NCBI RefSeq assembly: GCF_040270295.1
Contig: NZ_JBELOE010000284.1
DNA: 64,000 nt
From: Catenovulum sediminis
GTDB lineage: Bacteria; Pseudomonadota; Gammaproteobacteria; Enterobacterales; Alteromonadaceae
Reading direction: 5' to 3' (one strand)
Within the stretch, counting starts at the first letter, position 1, and every line of letters starts with the position of its first letter. The translations under genes were made by a program, and so were the position numbers. The notes under the pieces were generated by a model. That model was not told where the DNA came from. It did not search any database and worked only from the letters and a program-made list of their open reading frames with translations. This document shows positions 9,414 through 18,940 of the stretch, one piece after another.

Positions 9414-10415
9414 TTAACGATTGTAAGCACAATAAACTTTAAATTTATTGTCCTCTACTACCACTTCTATCAAATCAAAATGGTTTTGTAAAATATGAGG
9501 GTATTTTAAAAATCGGTTTGCAACCAAATATAAACAACCTCCCGGTTGTAACACTTCTTTGCACCTTTTAATAAAAGCCTCAGTTATATGGTAGTCTATT
9601 TTTAATCCTGTGTGGAAGGGGGGATTACTAAAAATCCAACGATACTTTGATGAAATTTTCTTTAAACCATCAGAAAGCACCACATGTCCTACCAGTTCGT
9701 TGCATTTTAAGGTCATTTTGCTCGCTTCAACAGCAATAGCATCAATATCTGTTAAAGTTATATTATTGACGTTTTCATAGTATTTTTTTATGTAGCTCCC
9801 AATGACGCCACAACCACAAGCAAAATCTAAAACCTCACCTTCGATATTATCCGGTAAGTGTGTCAGCAATAGTCTGGTCCCGTGATCTAATTCGCGATGG
9901 CTAAAAACGCCCGGCATACTGGCCACTGTTATTGGCTTATTGCCTACTTGGTATTCAACATATTCCTCTTTCAATGCTTCACTGTAATCTTCTTTTTGAG
10001 TAACCGCTTGATACAATATGCAGTGCTTACCGGAAGCTAGTTTTTGAATGTTGGTTAGAACGCCAGAAGCGAATTTAGGCAAGGTTTTTATACCACTTTT
10101 ATTGTCACCAACAATGTACAACAATGTATTATCCGCTAATATTTGAGACAGTTGGCGAAATAACCAAAGTGCTTTTTCTTTGGCTTTAGGAAAAAAAACT
10201 ACTGCACATTGATATGTGTCGCAGGGGCTTGAAGGATATAAAAAATATTCTTTTTGGGGGCCACATATATCTCTAAATTTCCAGACATGACAGGGTTGGA
10301 GTTGTGGCAACATTAAATCTGTAGAATCGATAGGATCAACCAATAAGCAGTGCTCGTTTAGTTGTGCTTCTATCGATTTGACTAATAATTGACTAGCTAG
10401 TGAAGGTTTAGACAT
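9414..10415 (-). CDS. rsmC: 16S rRNA (guanine-N2-)-methyltransferase RsmC
   Basis: RsmC methylates G1207 of 16S rRNA in the 30S subunit. The 333-aa protein has the family's two-part build: a degenerate N-terminal methyltransferase-like domain (about 1-165) and a catalytic C-terminal Rossmann domain with the SAM-binding motif VLDFACGCGVIG and the catalytic NPPF motif in FSNPPFHTG. Conserved family segments include MPGVFSHRELDHGTRLLL and the ending FKVYCAYNR. It is divergent from the hybrid kinase gene with a 56-base gap. Confidence 0.93.
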   Translation of the reverse strand: MSKPSLASQLLVKSIEAQLNEHCLLVDPIDSTDLMLPQLQPCHVWKFRDICGPQKEYFLYPSSPCDTYQCAVVFFPKAKEKALWLFRQLSQILADNTLLYIVGDNKSGIKTLPKFASGVLTNIQKLASGKHCILYQAVTQKEDYSEALKEEYVEYQVGNKPITVASMPGVFSHRELDHGTRLLLTHLPDNIEGEVLDFACGCGVIGSYIKKYYENVNNITLTDIDAIAVEASKMTLKCNELVGHVVLSDGLKKISSKYRWIFSNPPFHTGLKIDYHITEAFIKRCKEVLQPGGCLYLVANRFLKYPHILQNHFDLIEVVVEDNKFKVYCAYNR

Positions 10416-10471
10416 GTTATATAAGTTCTTTTATAGGCCTAGTTGTTTAGGATAATAGCGATATTATATTC

Positions 10472-13400
10472 ATGAAACAGATTGGACGCTGGTTTTTTAT
10501 CAGTTTTTTACTTGGCGCAGCTTGTTTAATTGCATTTGCGTATGCAATTCAGTCACACCTTACTGAATATTTTCAGCGAGAAAAGCAACAGCACTTAGTC
10601 GCTCAGGTTGAACTGGCTTATTCGCAGGTACAGGATATAGTGCAGCAGGAGCTCGCTGAGTTGAGTGTTTGGACTGAGCATCCTTTGGTTCTTGAATTTG
10701 CAAAACACCAACTGACGCTGAGTCAAAAAAACGCTGGAGCTTCACCATCTCTAAGAGAAATGGATTATCTTGCTTTTTTAATTGAAAATGGCGTTTTGGT
10801 CGATAGTCATTATCACAACACGTTTATTTTTTCTGCTTCAGGTAAACAATTGTGGCAAGCAGAAAGTACTTATTCAACTTTGCATATTGAACAAGCGCAA
10901 AAAAAAATGTGGCTTGAGCAATTGTCCACTGGTAAACCCACCGCATTATTTTTGACGGAAAAGGTATTATCCAGTATTTTTTTTCCTGTTTTGTATTCAG
11001 TCCCAATTGTTGAAAATGGCGTCGTTATCGCGATCCTAGCGTTAGAGCTTAATCAAGCTCAGCGATTAACTATGGTGCTAAATGCAGCGCGTTTATCTGG
11101 CCAAGGGACGGTGCATATATATAATGCTGATCGTCAGGTTGTCTTAGCAAGTCAAAATGCGGATAACCTAGGGGAGCGGTTGCCTCATCAACTAGCATTA
11201 CCCACTTCAGATAAAAAAGTAACCGATCAGAATGAGCTTTATTTATTCGCCAGTGAATGGCAAGAAATGAGAGGGTTTGGTATTTCAATCGACTTACCGC
11301 GCCAAATTGTGAATCGCGACCTGAAGAAGATTCAACTGGGCATTCTGGTATTAGTCTTCTTTTCCTTTCTGGTTATGTTGATCCTAATTTTCGTGGTTAA
11401 TGTGAGCCGTGAACGAATTCGCAGTAAGCAAGCGAGTATTTTAAAACATCAAGATAGGCTGATGCATGTGCAGGCCTTAGCACATGTTGCTTGTTTAGAA
11501 ATTAATAATAAAAATGGCGAGATAGAATGGTTCAGTGGATTTGAGTTTTTAGGTGATCTGTATCAACAAAAAAATAATAATCCGAAAAGCTTATTAAAAA
11601 AATTATCGGAATTCGAGAAGCGAAAAATTTTAAATACGCTTCTTCGTGTACAAAAAACACAACAACAAGCGACTGCCGAAGTGTTTTATACACATCGAGG
11701 TCAACACAAATATTTTTCGCTTAAATTTTTTCCACAAAATATCGAATTGCGAACCAGTTCGACTTTAATATTAATTAACGATATAACAGAGCAAAAGCTT
11801 CAGCAAAAAGAAGCACTGCAAGCCGAAATTGAATATCGAGATTTAATTTTACAAAGCGCCCATGATGGTATCGTCAGTGTAAATTCACTCGGCAAAGTTA
11901 CTTTATGTAATAGTGCAAGCAGCAACATGCTGGGTTTTAGCAAAAACGAAATGCTTGATTTAAGTTTATATCGTTTAATTGAAGAGCCTAGTGAGCGATC
12001 GCTAGCCGAGTACGCACCTTGTATTGTTGCAGGTCGCAAAAAACAGCCTGTCTCTGGCCAGTTTTGGTTTCGTCGTAAAAATGGCTCAATATTTCCCTCA
12101 GAATGTCGCGTCAATCCGATCATCAGAAATGGTGAGGCAGTGGGGGCCGTTTATTTGTTTCACGATATATCTGAGCAGCTTAAATTTGAACGTGAGCTTA
12201 AAGAACGAGAGCAAAGGTTTAGGCGTATTATCGAAGGAACTTCTGACGCGACATTTGAGTGGGATATGCTAGAAGATAGCCTGCATTGGAATGCGCGTTT
12301 TTGGGAGATACTTGGCTATTCATACGAAAGCGCGCAAAAAAATTCGGAGTGTTCACATTTATGGCAAGAAACAGTCGTTAAAGACGATTTGGAGTATTTT
12401 ATTTGTGCCATGCAAGCACACTTGGTATACAACGAAAATTTTGATGTTGAATTTAGAGCTCGCAAAGCTGACTCTGATATTATTTGGCTTAGAGCACGAG
12501 GACAGGCAATAAAAGAGAATGGACGTTTCATCTATATGTCCGGCACTATCTCTGATATCTCAAACATAAAGGCCGCAGAGCGTGATAAAAGTGTGCTTGA
12601 AGAGCAGCTTAGACATGCACAAAAAATGGAAGCCATCGGCCAGCTGACTGGTGGCATTGCGCATGACTTTAACAACATATTGGCTTCGGTATTAGGCTAT
12701 GCCGAATTGGTGCAGGATTGTATTGAACTGGAGCGCCCTGAAAAAATAGACAGTTATGTTGAACAAATTATTCAATCTGGCGAACGTGCGAGGGATTTAA
12801 TTCGCCAAATGATGGTATTCAGTCGCAAAGATAATCAAGAGGTTGAGGCTATTTGCTTAACTAAAATTCTGAACGAAACCTTATCTATGGTACGTCCTTT
12901 AATTCCAAGTACAATTGATATTCAAGTTTCTCTAAACGCAGAATGTCGTATTGCTGCTAATGCTATCCAGCTACAGCAAATACTCATGAACTTAGCAATA
13001 AATGCTAAAGATGCAATGCCAGACAAAGGTAAATTATTTATATCAACGGAGTTTGTTGAGCCCGCAGAACGCTTATGTTCTTCCTGTCATAATGTGTTCA
13101 ACCAGAACATGGTGAAAATTAGTGTCGCCGATACCGGTTCAGGTATTGACACTGAAACTTTAAAGCGTGTGTTTGACCCTTATTTTACCACCAAAGGGCT
13201 TGGTGATGGTTCAGGTATGGGGCTGTCTATTGTACATGGCATAGTCCACCAGTTAGGTGGTCATGTGCAGGCTCGCAGTGAAATAGGTGGAGGGAGTGAG
13301 TTTGATCTGTACTTTCCAATTGCAGACTTGCCAACTCAAGATAAGGTTGAAATCTTGCCACTTGTCAACAAGCGAGAGTCTGCACAGACAAGAATATTTA

Positions 13401-13780
13401 TCGTTGACGATGAGCCATCTATCGTTGAGTTTTTAACAGAAAAACTGATTATGAACGGCTACCAAGTAACGGGCTTTATGCACAGTCATGCTGCATTAGA
13501 GGCAATTCAACAACCAGACTGTGAATGTGATATCTTAATCACAGATCAAACCATGCCAGAGCTTAAAGGGGTTGAGTTGGTTGTTAAAGCGAAACAAGCT
13601 CAGCCAAACATCATTGCAATTTTAATGACGGGATACAGTGAAACATTGAATGAAGATGTTGCGCTCAACAAAGGTGCATATGCGCTTATTAGTAAGCCGA
13701 TTGACAGCAGTGAGTTGCTTGTACTTTTAGCACAAAGCGTTGCACAAAGTGGTAAACTGCAAAACGAACATATCAAATAA
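10472..13780 (+). CDS. PAS-domain hybrid sensor histidine kinase
   Basis: An 1102-aa membrane kinase. One helix at 7-27, a large periplasmic region (28-288) of double-Cache-like size, a second helix at about 289-311, then three PAS-like segments (about 330-430, 450-565 and 580-700). The H-box is GGIAHDFNNIL with His731, and HATPase motifs include DTGSGID and GMGLSIVHG. A C-terminal receiver (about 970-1090) has phospho-acceptor Asp1025 in ITDQTMPELKG. The HDFNN type H-box is typical of NtrB-like hybrid kinases. There is no HPt domain and no response regulator gene nearby, so output could go through a separate HPt protein or the receiver could act as an internal phosphate sink. The ligand is unknown. 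Confidence 0.93.
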   Translation: MKQIGRWFFISFLLGAACLIAFAYAIQSHLTEYFQREKQQHLVAQVELAYSQVQDIVQQELAELSVWTEHPLVLEFAKHQLTLSQKNAGASPSLREMDYLAFLIENGVLVDSHYHNTFIFSASGKQLWQAESTYSTLHIEQAQKKMWLEQLSTGKPTALFLTEKVLSSIFFPVLYSVPIVENGVVIAILALELNQAQRLTMVLNAARLSGQGTVHIYNADRQVVLASQNADNLGERLPHQLALPTSDKKVTDQNELYLFASEWQEMRGFGISIDLPRQIVNRDLKKIQLGILVLVFFSFLVMLILIFVVNVSRERIRSKQASILKHQDRLMHVQALAHVACLEINNKNGEIEWFSGFEFLGDLYQQKNNNPKSLLKKLSEFEKRKILNTLLRVQKTQQQATAEVFYTHRGQHKYFSLKFFPQNIELRTSSTLILINDITEQKLQQKEALQAEIEYRDLILQSAHDGIVSVNSLGKVTLCNSASSNMLGFSKNEMLDLSLYRLIEEPSERSLAEYAPCIVAGRKKQPVSGQFWFRRKNGSIFPSECRVNPIIRNGEAVGAVYLFHDISEQLKFERELKEREQRFRRIIEGTSDATFEWDMLEDSLHWNARFWEILGYSYESAQKNSECSHLWQETVVKDDLEYFICAMQAHLVYNENFDVEFRARKADSDIIWLRARGQAIKENGRFIYMSGTISDISNIKAAERDKSVLEEQLRHAQKMEAIGQLTGGIAHDFNNILASVLGYAELVQDCIELERPEKIDSYVEQIIQSGERARDLIRQMMVFSRKDNQEVEAICLTKILNETLSMVRPLIPSTIDIQVSLNAECRIAANAIQLQQILMNLAINAKDAMPDKGKLFISTEFVEPAERLCSSCHNVFNQNMVKISVADTGSGIDTETLKRVFDPYFTTKGLGDGSGMGLSIVHGIVHQLGGHVQARSEIGGGSEFDLYFPIADLPTQDKVEILPLVNKRESAQTRIFIVDDEPSIVEFLTEKLIMNGYQVTGFMHSHAALEAIQQPDCECDILITDQTMPELKGVELVVKAKQAQPNIIAILMTGYSETLNEDVALNKGAYALISKPIDSSELLVLLAQSVAQSGKLQNEHIK

Positions 13781-13800
13781 CCAATTCGATTATGGGATTT

Positions 13801-13830
13801 GCTTAGATTGCATTATTCTAAGCATATAAT
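13801..13830 (+). promoter_or_regulatory. Candidate cysD promoter with inverted repeat
   Basis: A consensus -10 TATAAT lies at 13825-13830, about 36 bases before the chosen cysD start. The -35 position (13802-13807, CTTAGA) is weak, as expected for an activator-dependent promoter. An inverted repeat GCTTAGA-N9-TCTAAGC (13801-13823) covers the -35 element and spacer and could be an operator. CysB control of cys genes is known in E. coli; its site is not recognisable by eye here. Confidence 0.5.
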
Positions 13831-13865
13831 TTTATGAACACTTTATGACAAAAGAAGCGAGTGCC

Positions 13866-14774
13866 ATGTCAGAACATAGATTGACTCACTTAAAACAGCT
13901 TGAAGCTGAATCTATTCACATTATACGTGAAGTTGTAGCCGAGTTTGATAATCCGGTTATGTTGTATTCTATCGGTAAAGATTCTTCGGTCTTATTGCAT
14001 TTAGCCCGTAAAGCATTTTATCCGGGTAAAATTCCATTTCCGCTGTTACATGTGGATACGACTTGGAAATTCCGTGAAATGGTGGAATTTCGTGATCGTA
14101 TTGCCAAAGAATACGGTTTTGACTTGTTAGTACACATAAACCCAGACGGTTTAGCGATGAATGTTGGACCATTTACGCATGGTAGTGCTAAGCATACTGA
14201 CATCATGAAAACGCAAAGTTTGAAGCAAGCGTTGAACAAATATGGTTTTGATGCCGCTTTTGGTGGTGCACGTCGTGATGAAGAAAAATCTCGTGCTAAA
14301 GAGCGAGTTTACTCATTCCGTGATCGTAATCATAGATGGGATCCGAAAAACCAACGCCCTGAATTATGGAATATCTATAATAGTAAAATAGATAAAGGCG
14401 AAAGTATTCGCGTGTTTCCGTTATCAAACTGGACAGAATTAGATATTTGGCAGTACATATACCTAGAAAATATTGATATTCCTTCATTGTATTTCGCGAA
14501 AGAACGTCCTGTTGTTGAGCGCGATGGCGTGAAAATTATGGTAGATGATGATCGCATGCCATTAGAGGCGGGTGAAAAACCTAAGATGGAAATGGTTCGT
14601 TTCCGTACACTAGGGTGTTATCCGTTAACGGGTGCAGTGAACTCAGAGGCAACTACATTACCTGAAATTATTCAGGAAATGTTACTAACTTCAACTTCTG
14701 AACGTCAAGGACGCGTGATAGACAGTGATTCTTCGGGTTCAATGGAGAAGAAAAAAATCGAAGGTTACTTCTAA
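13866..14774 (+). CDS. cysD: Sulfate adenylyltransferase subunit 2
   Basis: CysD is the ATP-pyrophosphatase-fold subunit that forms adenosine 5'-phosphosulfate (APS) from sulfate and ATP, with energy from the CysN GTPase. The PP-loop motif is YSIGKDSSVLLHL, and conserved blocks FGGARRDEEKSRAKE, RFRTLGCYPLTGAV and TSERQGRVID follow. From ATG 13866 the protein is 302 aa, identical in length to E. coli CysD; an upstream ATG at 13845 would add seven residues and lacks a ribosome site. It is the first gene of a five-gene sulfate operon. Confidence 0.97.
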   Translation: MSEHRLTHLKQLEAESIHIIREVVAEFDNPVMLYSIGKDSSVLLHLARKAFYPGKIPFPLLHVDTTWKFREMVEFRDRIAKEYGFDLLVHINPDGLAMNVGPFTHGSAKHTDIMKTQSLKQALNKYGFDAAFGGARRDEEKSRAKERVYSFRDRNHRWDPKNQRPELWNIYNSKIDKGESIRVFPLSNWTELDIWQYIYLENIDIPSLYFAKERPVVERDGVKIMVDDDRMPLEAGEKPKMEMVRFRTLGCYPLTGAVNSEATTLPEIIQEMLLTSTSERQGRVIDSDSSGSMEKKKIEGYF

Positions 14775-14790
14775 AAACGGATTCAATAGC

Positions 14791-15762
14791 ATGGCTACAG
14801 TAAAATATTATGACGTTTTTAATGGGGATGCCGACGGCATTTGTGCCCTGTTGCAACTGCGCTTGGCGCAGCCGCAAAACTCAGAATTAATTACCGGTGT
14901 TAAGCGCGATATAAAATTGCTGAATAAACTAGAAACTAAAGTCGGTGATCAAGTTACCGTGCTAGATATTTCTATGGATAAAAACAAAAGTGGTTTGTTG
15001 CATGCATTAGATGCCGGTGCGCACGTATTTTACTGTGATCACCACTTTTCAGGTGAGATTCCGCAGCATCCAAACTTAACAAGTTTGATTGATACAGCGG
15101 CCGATACTTGCACCAGTTTATTGATAAATGAGCACTTGGCTGGACGCTATGTTAATTGGGCTATCGTTGCCGCTTATGGCGACAATATGTTAGTGGCTGC
15201 AGATCAGTTGGTTGAACAGCAAGGTTTAGATGCAGAGCAGAAAGACACTTTAAAGCAGTTGGGCATTGCGATTAATTACAATGGTTATGGTGCAACTGAA
15301 GACGATTTACATTTCCATCCGGCAGAGTTGTTTAAAGCTTTGTTGGCCTATCCAGACCCATTGGACTTAAAGCGCGAAAATGCACAAATATACCTTCAAC
15401 TAATTGCGAATTACCAAGCTGATATGGCGAAAACGCAAGATGCTAAAGTGGTTGCGCAAAGCGCTGCTGGCGGTATTTATTTATTGCCAAATGAAGCTTG
15501 GGCAAGAAGGGTATCAGGTGTTTGGGGCAATGATTTAGCCAATCAATCACCTGATATAGCACATGCTGTTTTAACGGATTTACCACAAGGCGGTTTCCTA
15601 GTTTCAGTTCGGGCGCCAAAAAATAGGGCGTCGGGCGCAGATGAACTTTGTATGAAGTTTGAAACAGGTGGTGGCCGTAAAGCGGCTGCTGGCATCAATA
15701 TGTTGCCAACTGACGAATTATCAAGATTTATCGCTGAGTTTGATCAGCAATTTACAGTTTAA
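14791..15762 (+). CDS. DHH-family phosphoesterase within the cys operon
   Basis: A soluble 323-aa DHH/DHHA1 hydrolase. Motif I is NGDADG (Asp13, Asp15), motif II is VLDIS (Asp59), the signature Asp-His-His is residues 83-85 in YCDHHFSG, and the C-terminal DHHA1 block is GGGRKAAAG. Relatives include RecJ, NrnA (oligoribonuclease and pAp phosphatase) and inorganic pyrophosphatases. NrnA enzymes hydrolyse 3'-phosphoadenosine-5'-phosphate (pAp), the by-product of PAPS reduction, so the place between cysD and cysN suggests a nucleotide-recycling role; this is inference. The GGGH histidine of NrnA is Arg here, so specificity may differ. ATG 14791 is chosen because it follows the cysD stop by 16 bases. 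Confidence 0.85.
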   Translation: MATVKYYDVFNGDADGICALLQLRLAQPQNSELITGVKRDIKLLNKLETKVGDQVTVLDISMDKNKSGLLHALDAGAHVFYCDHHFSGEIPQHPNLTSLIDTAADTCTSLLINEHLAGRYVNWAIVAAYGDNMLVAADQLVEQQGLDAEQKDTLKQLGIAINYNGYGATEDDLHFHPAELFKALLAYPDPLDLKRENAQIYLQLIANYQADMAKTQDAKVVAQSAAGGIYLLPNEAWARRVSGVWGNDLANQSPDIAHAVLTDLPQGGFLVSVRAPKNRASGADELCMKFETGGGRKAAAGINMLPTDELSRFIAEFDQQFTV

Positions 15763-15773
15763 GAGGAATTCTT

Positions 15774-17189
15774 ATGTCGCATCAGTCTGAACTGATTGAA
15801 AAAGATATTTTGGCCTATTTGAAAGAGCATGAAAATAAAGAATTATTGCGCTTTTTAACTTGTGGTAGCGTTGACGATGGTAAAAGCACACTAATTGGCC
15901 GTTTATTGCATGATTCAAAAATGATTTATGAAGACCAGTTAGCGGCTATCACCAAAGATAGTAAAAAGTCAGGTACTACTGGTGATGAAGTTGATTTGGC
16001 GCTATTGGTTGATGGTTTGCAGTCTGAACGTGAACAAGGGATCACGATTGATGTTGCTTATCGATATTTTTCAACTTCAAAACGCAAATTTATTATCGCG
16101 GATACACCTGGTCATGAACAATATACGCGTAATATGGCAACGGGTGCTTCAACTTGCGATATGGCGATCATTTTGATCGATGCTCGTGCGGGTGTTAAAA
16201 CGCAAACACGTCGTCACAGTTTTATTGTTTCATTGTTGGGGATTAAGCACGTTATTGTAGCAATCAATAAAATGGACTTGGTTGATTACAGCGAGGAAGT
16301 CTTTAATCAAATTAAAGAAGATTATTTGGATTTTGCACAAGAGCTTAATATTCCGGATATTCGCTTTGCCCCTTTGTCTGCCCTTAAAGGTGATAATGTT
16401 GTAAATAAAAGTGCAGATATGGCTTGGTATCAGGGTGAGACTTTGATGCAGATGTTGGAAAGTGTACAAATAGTTGCAGATCGTAACTTAAGCGACTTCC
16501 GTATGCCGGTGCAATATGTTAACCGTCCACATTTAAATTACCGCGGTTTCGCTGGAACAGTGGCGTCAGGTATCATTCGCAAAGGTGATTCAATTACAGC
16601 GTTGCCGTCTGGTAAAACTTCCAAAGTTAAATCTATCGATACATTTGACGGCGAAATTGAAGAAGCATTTTCGCCTATGTCAGTTACCTTAACTCTAGAG
16701 GATGAGATAGATATTAGCCGTGGTGATGTGATTGTGGCTTCTGACAGTGTTCCCAAAGTGACCCAATCGCTTTCTGCACACATTGTATGGATGGCAGAAG
16801 ATGCTATGCAGCCAGGTAAAGTGTATGACTTTAAAGTTGGCACAAAAACTACCAGCGGTCAGATCAGTAATTTAGACTATGGTATCAATGTTAATACCAT
16901 GGCACATGAGAAAAATGAATCTTTATCGCTAAATGAAATTGGTGTTTGTGAAGTTCAATTAAATGCACCAGTTGTGGTTGAGCAATACGATAAAAACAGA
17001 GCTTTGGGTAGCTTTATTATTATCGACCGCTTAAGCAATATTACAGTCGGTGCTGGTATGGTCATTCAGGCAACTGAATCTGAAGGACAACAAGCCCAGT
17101 TCTCAGAGTTTGAATTAGAGCTAAATCAACTTGTCCGTAAACATTTCCCTCATTGGCAGGCAATTGATTTACGAGAGCTACTTAAATAA
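15774..17189 (+). CDS. cysN: Sulfate adenylyltransferase subunit 1 (GTPase)
   Basis: CysN is the EF-Tu-like GTPase whose hydrolysis drives APS formation by CysD. The P-loop GSVDDGKST is at residues 31-39, followed by switch motif DTPGHEQYTRNM and base-specificity motif NKMD; beta-barrel domains fill the C-terminal half. Length is 471 aa (E. coli 475). It is not fused to an APS kinase domain, consistent with the separate cysC downstream. A good ribosome site (AAGAGG) lies 8 bases before the ATG. Confidence 0.97.
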   Translation: MSHQSELIEKDILAYLKEHENKELLRFLTCGSVDDGKSTLIGRLLHDSKMIYEDQLAAITKDSKKSGTTGDEVDLALLVDGLQSEREQGITIDVAYRYFSTSKRKFIIADTPGHEQYTRNMATGASTCDMAIILIDARAGVKTQTRRHSFIVSLLGIKHVIVAINKMDLVDYSEEVFNQIKEDYLDFAQELNIPDIRFAPLSALKGDNVVNKSADMAWYQGETLMQMLESVQIVADRNLSDFRMPVQYVNRPHLNYRGFAGTVASGIIRKGDSITALPSGKTSKVKSIDTFDGEIEEAFSPMSVTLTLEDEIDISRGDVIVASDSVPKVTQSLSAHIVWMAEDAMQPGKVYDFKVGTKTTSGQISNLDYGINVNTMAHEKNESLSLNEIGVCEVQLNAPVVVEQYDKNRALGSFIIIDRLSNITVGAGMVIQATESEGQQAQFSEFELELNQLVRKHFPHWQAIDLRELLK

Positions 17190-17204
17190 CTTCTGAGTTG
17201 CTGT

Positions 17205-18929
17205 ATGTACATGGAACAGGCTGCTGTCGCAGCCATTTTTATTGGCACCATTGGCGCGTTGGTGTTTTCGCACTGGCGTGCTGCCAATATTTTTAGTGCT
17301 GCCTTATTATGCTTGTTTGCGTTACAAATCAGTACGGTGCAAACCAGCTTAGAAAAAGCAGTTAACCCTGGGGTGGTCACCTTGTTAGCACTTATGCTGG
17401 CATCTAGAGCATTAGAGCGCACTTCATTGCTAAAGTTGTTTGCTCGACACGCACTTGAAAAAAACGAAACCCGAACTCTGATTAAACTAACGGGCTTATC
17501 GGCACTCGCTTCTTCATTTTTAAATAACACTGCTGTTGTCGCCGCTTTGTTGAGGCCGATTAAAAATCAAAATAAAGTACCCGCCTCTAAATTATTAATT
17601 CCTTTAAGTTATGCAGCCATATTGGGCGGTACAACAACCTTAATCGGTACCTCGACGAATATGGTCGTGAATAGCTTTTGGATGGACACAGGGAACCCAT
17701 CCCTTAGCTTTTTTGCATTTTTTCCGGTTGGCATTGCTTTGCTGGGTTGTGGGCTGGTTGTAATGTTGTTAAACCGCTACATGTTACCGACCATACATGT
17801 TCGTGAAGAACAAAAACAATATTTCGTTGATATTAAAGTTATGCCTGAATCGCCGTTGGTTGGTAAAAGCATTAGCGATAATCATTTACGAAACCTGAAC
17901 AGTTTTTTCTTAGTAGAGATTATTCGCCGTGGTCAATCAATCGCGCCTGTGAGACCTACGCATATTATTGAAGCCGAAGATAGACTGGTGTTCAGTGGTG
18001 AAATTAACCATATCGAAGAATTGCAAACCTTACCCGGCGTTAAACTCTTTGCAGAGCATAGTGGGTTGATGAGTGATAACTTAGTTGAAGTCGTGCTTGC
18101 CAGTAACTCAGGGTTAATCGGAAAAACGCTTAAATCAGCAGGCTTTAGGGCTATGTTTGATGCTGCTGTGGTAGGTCTCAAACGTAATGGTTTAAGTGTA
18201 CCGGGAAAATTGGGTGAAATTATCCTAAAAGAAGGGGATAACTTACTGCTAGCAGCTGGACGGGATTTTAGAAGCCGTAAAAACCTAGATAAACATTTTA
18301 TTCTAGTGACAGATGTGGTCGTGGAACAACCATTGAGTCTAAAAGCGAACTGGGGCGTAATTGGCGGTTTTTCTTTGGTGATGGTTGCAACCATATGCCA
18401 GTGGGTTAGCTTATTGCAAGGTCTGGTTTTTTTTATCGCAGCTTGTTTGGCAACAAAAGTCGTTAAATCAGCTGAATTAAAAAGGCTTTTTCCATTTGAT
18501 TTATGGATTATCATAACTGCAGCATTAACAATGGCTGATGCGATGATATCATCAGGATTAAGTGCCACTTTAGCAGAAAGTTTGCATTCAACTTTTAGTG
18601 AGCAATCTGTTTGGTTTGCCTTTCTGGGTATCCTGTTAGTGACAGTTGTTTTAACCGAATTGGTGACAAATAATGCTGCTGCTGCGTTGATGTTCCCATT
18701 AGCAATTAGCCTAGCCGAAAGTTTTTCAGTTAATCCGCTGAGTTTTGTAATGGCAGTTGCTTTTGGCGCAAGTGCCAGCTTTTTAAGTCCTTACGGATAT
18801 CAGACAAACTTGTTGGTATTTAATACAGGCGGCTATAAATTTATTGATTTTGTTCGGTATGGGCTTCCGCTGACCATTGTCTATATCAGCATTACCGCAT
18901 TGCTGGTTCCATATTTCTTTCCGTTTTAA
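17205..18929 (+). CDS. SLC13/DASS-type transporter with two RCK_C domains, putative sulfate importer
   Basis: An integral membrane protein of 574 aa with about five helices in the first 195 residues, two soluble TrkA-C (RCK_C) domains (about 205-285 and 292-370), and roughly six helices after residue 385. The motifs SFLNNTAVVAAL and TTTLIGTSTNMVV, mirrored by TELVTNNAAAALMFP in the second half, are the two sodium/anion-binding repeats of the divalent anion:Na+ symporter family. Position between cysN and cysC suggests it imports sulfate for the operon's enzymes. Start could be ATG 17205 or 17211. Confidence 0.88.
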   Translation: MYMEQAAVAAIFIGTIGALVFSHWRAANIFSAALLCLFALQISTVQTSLEKAVNPGVVTLLALMLASRALERTSLLKLFARHALEKNETRTLIKLTGLSALASSFLNNTAVVAALLRPIKNQNKVPASKLLIPLSYAAILGGTTTLIGTSTNMVVNSFWMDTGNPSLSFFAFFPVGIALLGCGLVVMLLNRYMLPTIHVREEQKQYFVDIKVMPESPLVGKSISDNHLRNLNSFFLVEIIRRGQSIAPVRPTHIIEAEDRLVFSGEINHIEELQTLPGVKLFAEHSGLMSDNLVEVVLASNSGLIGKTLKSAGFRAMFDAAVVGLKRNGLSVPGKLGEIILKEGDNLLLAAGRDFRSRKNLDKHFILVTDVVVEQPLSLKANWGVIGGFSLVMVATICQWVSLLQGLVFFIAACLATKVVKSAELKRLFPFDLWIIITAALTMADAMISSGLSATLAESLHSTFSEQSVWFAFLGILLVTVVLTELVTNNAAAALMFPLAISLAESFSVNPLSFVMAVAFGASASFLSPYGYQTNLLVFNTGGYKFIDFVRYGLPLTIVYISITALLVPYFFPF

Positions 18930-18940
18930 GGTTTTTAGTT

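Noticed and set aside
17933..18568. 211-codon minus-strand open frame opposite the SLC13-type transporter
   Set aside because: Antisense shadow of conserved transporter and RCK_C sequence; no start signal and no family resemblance.
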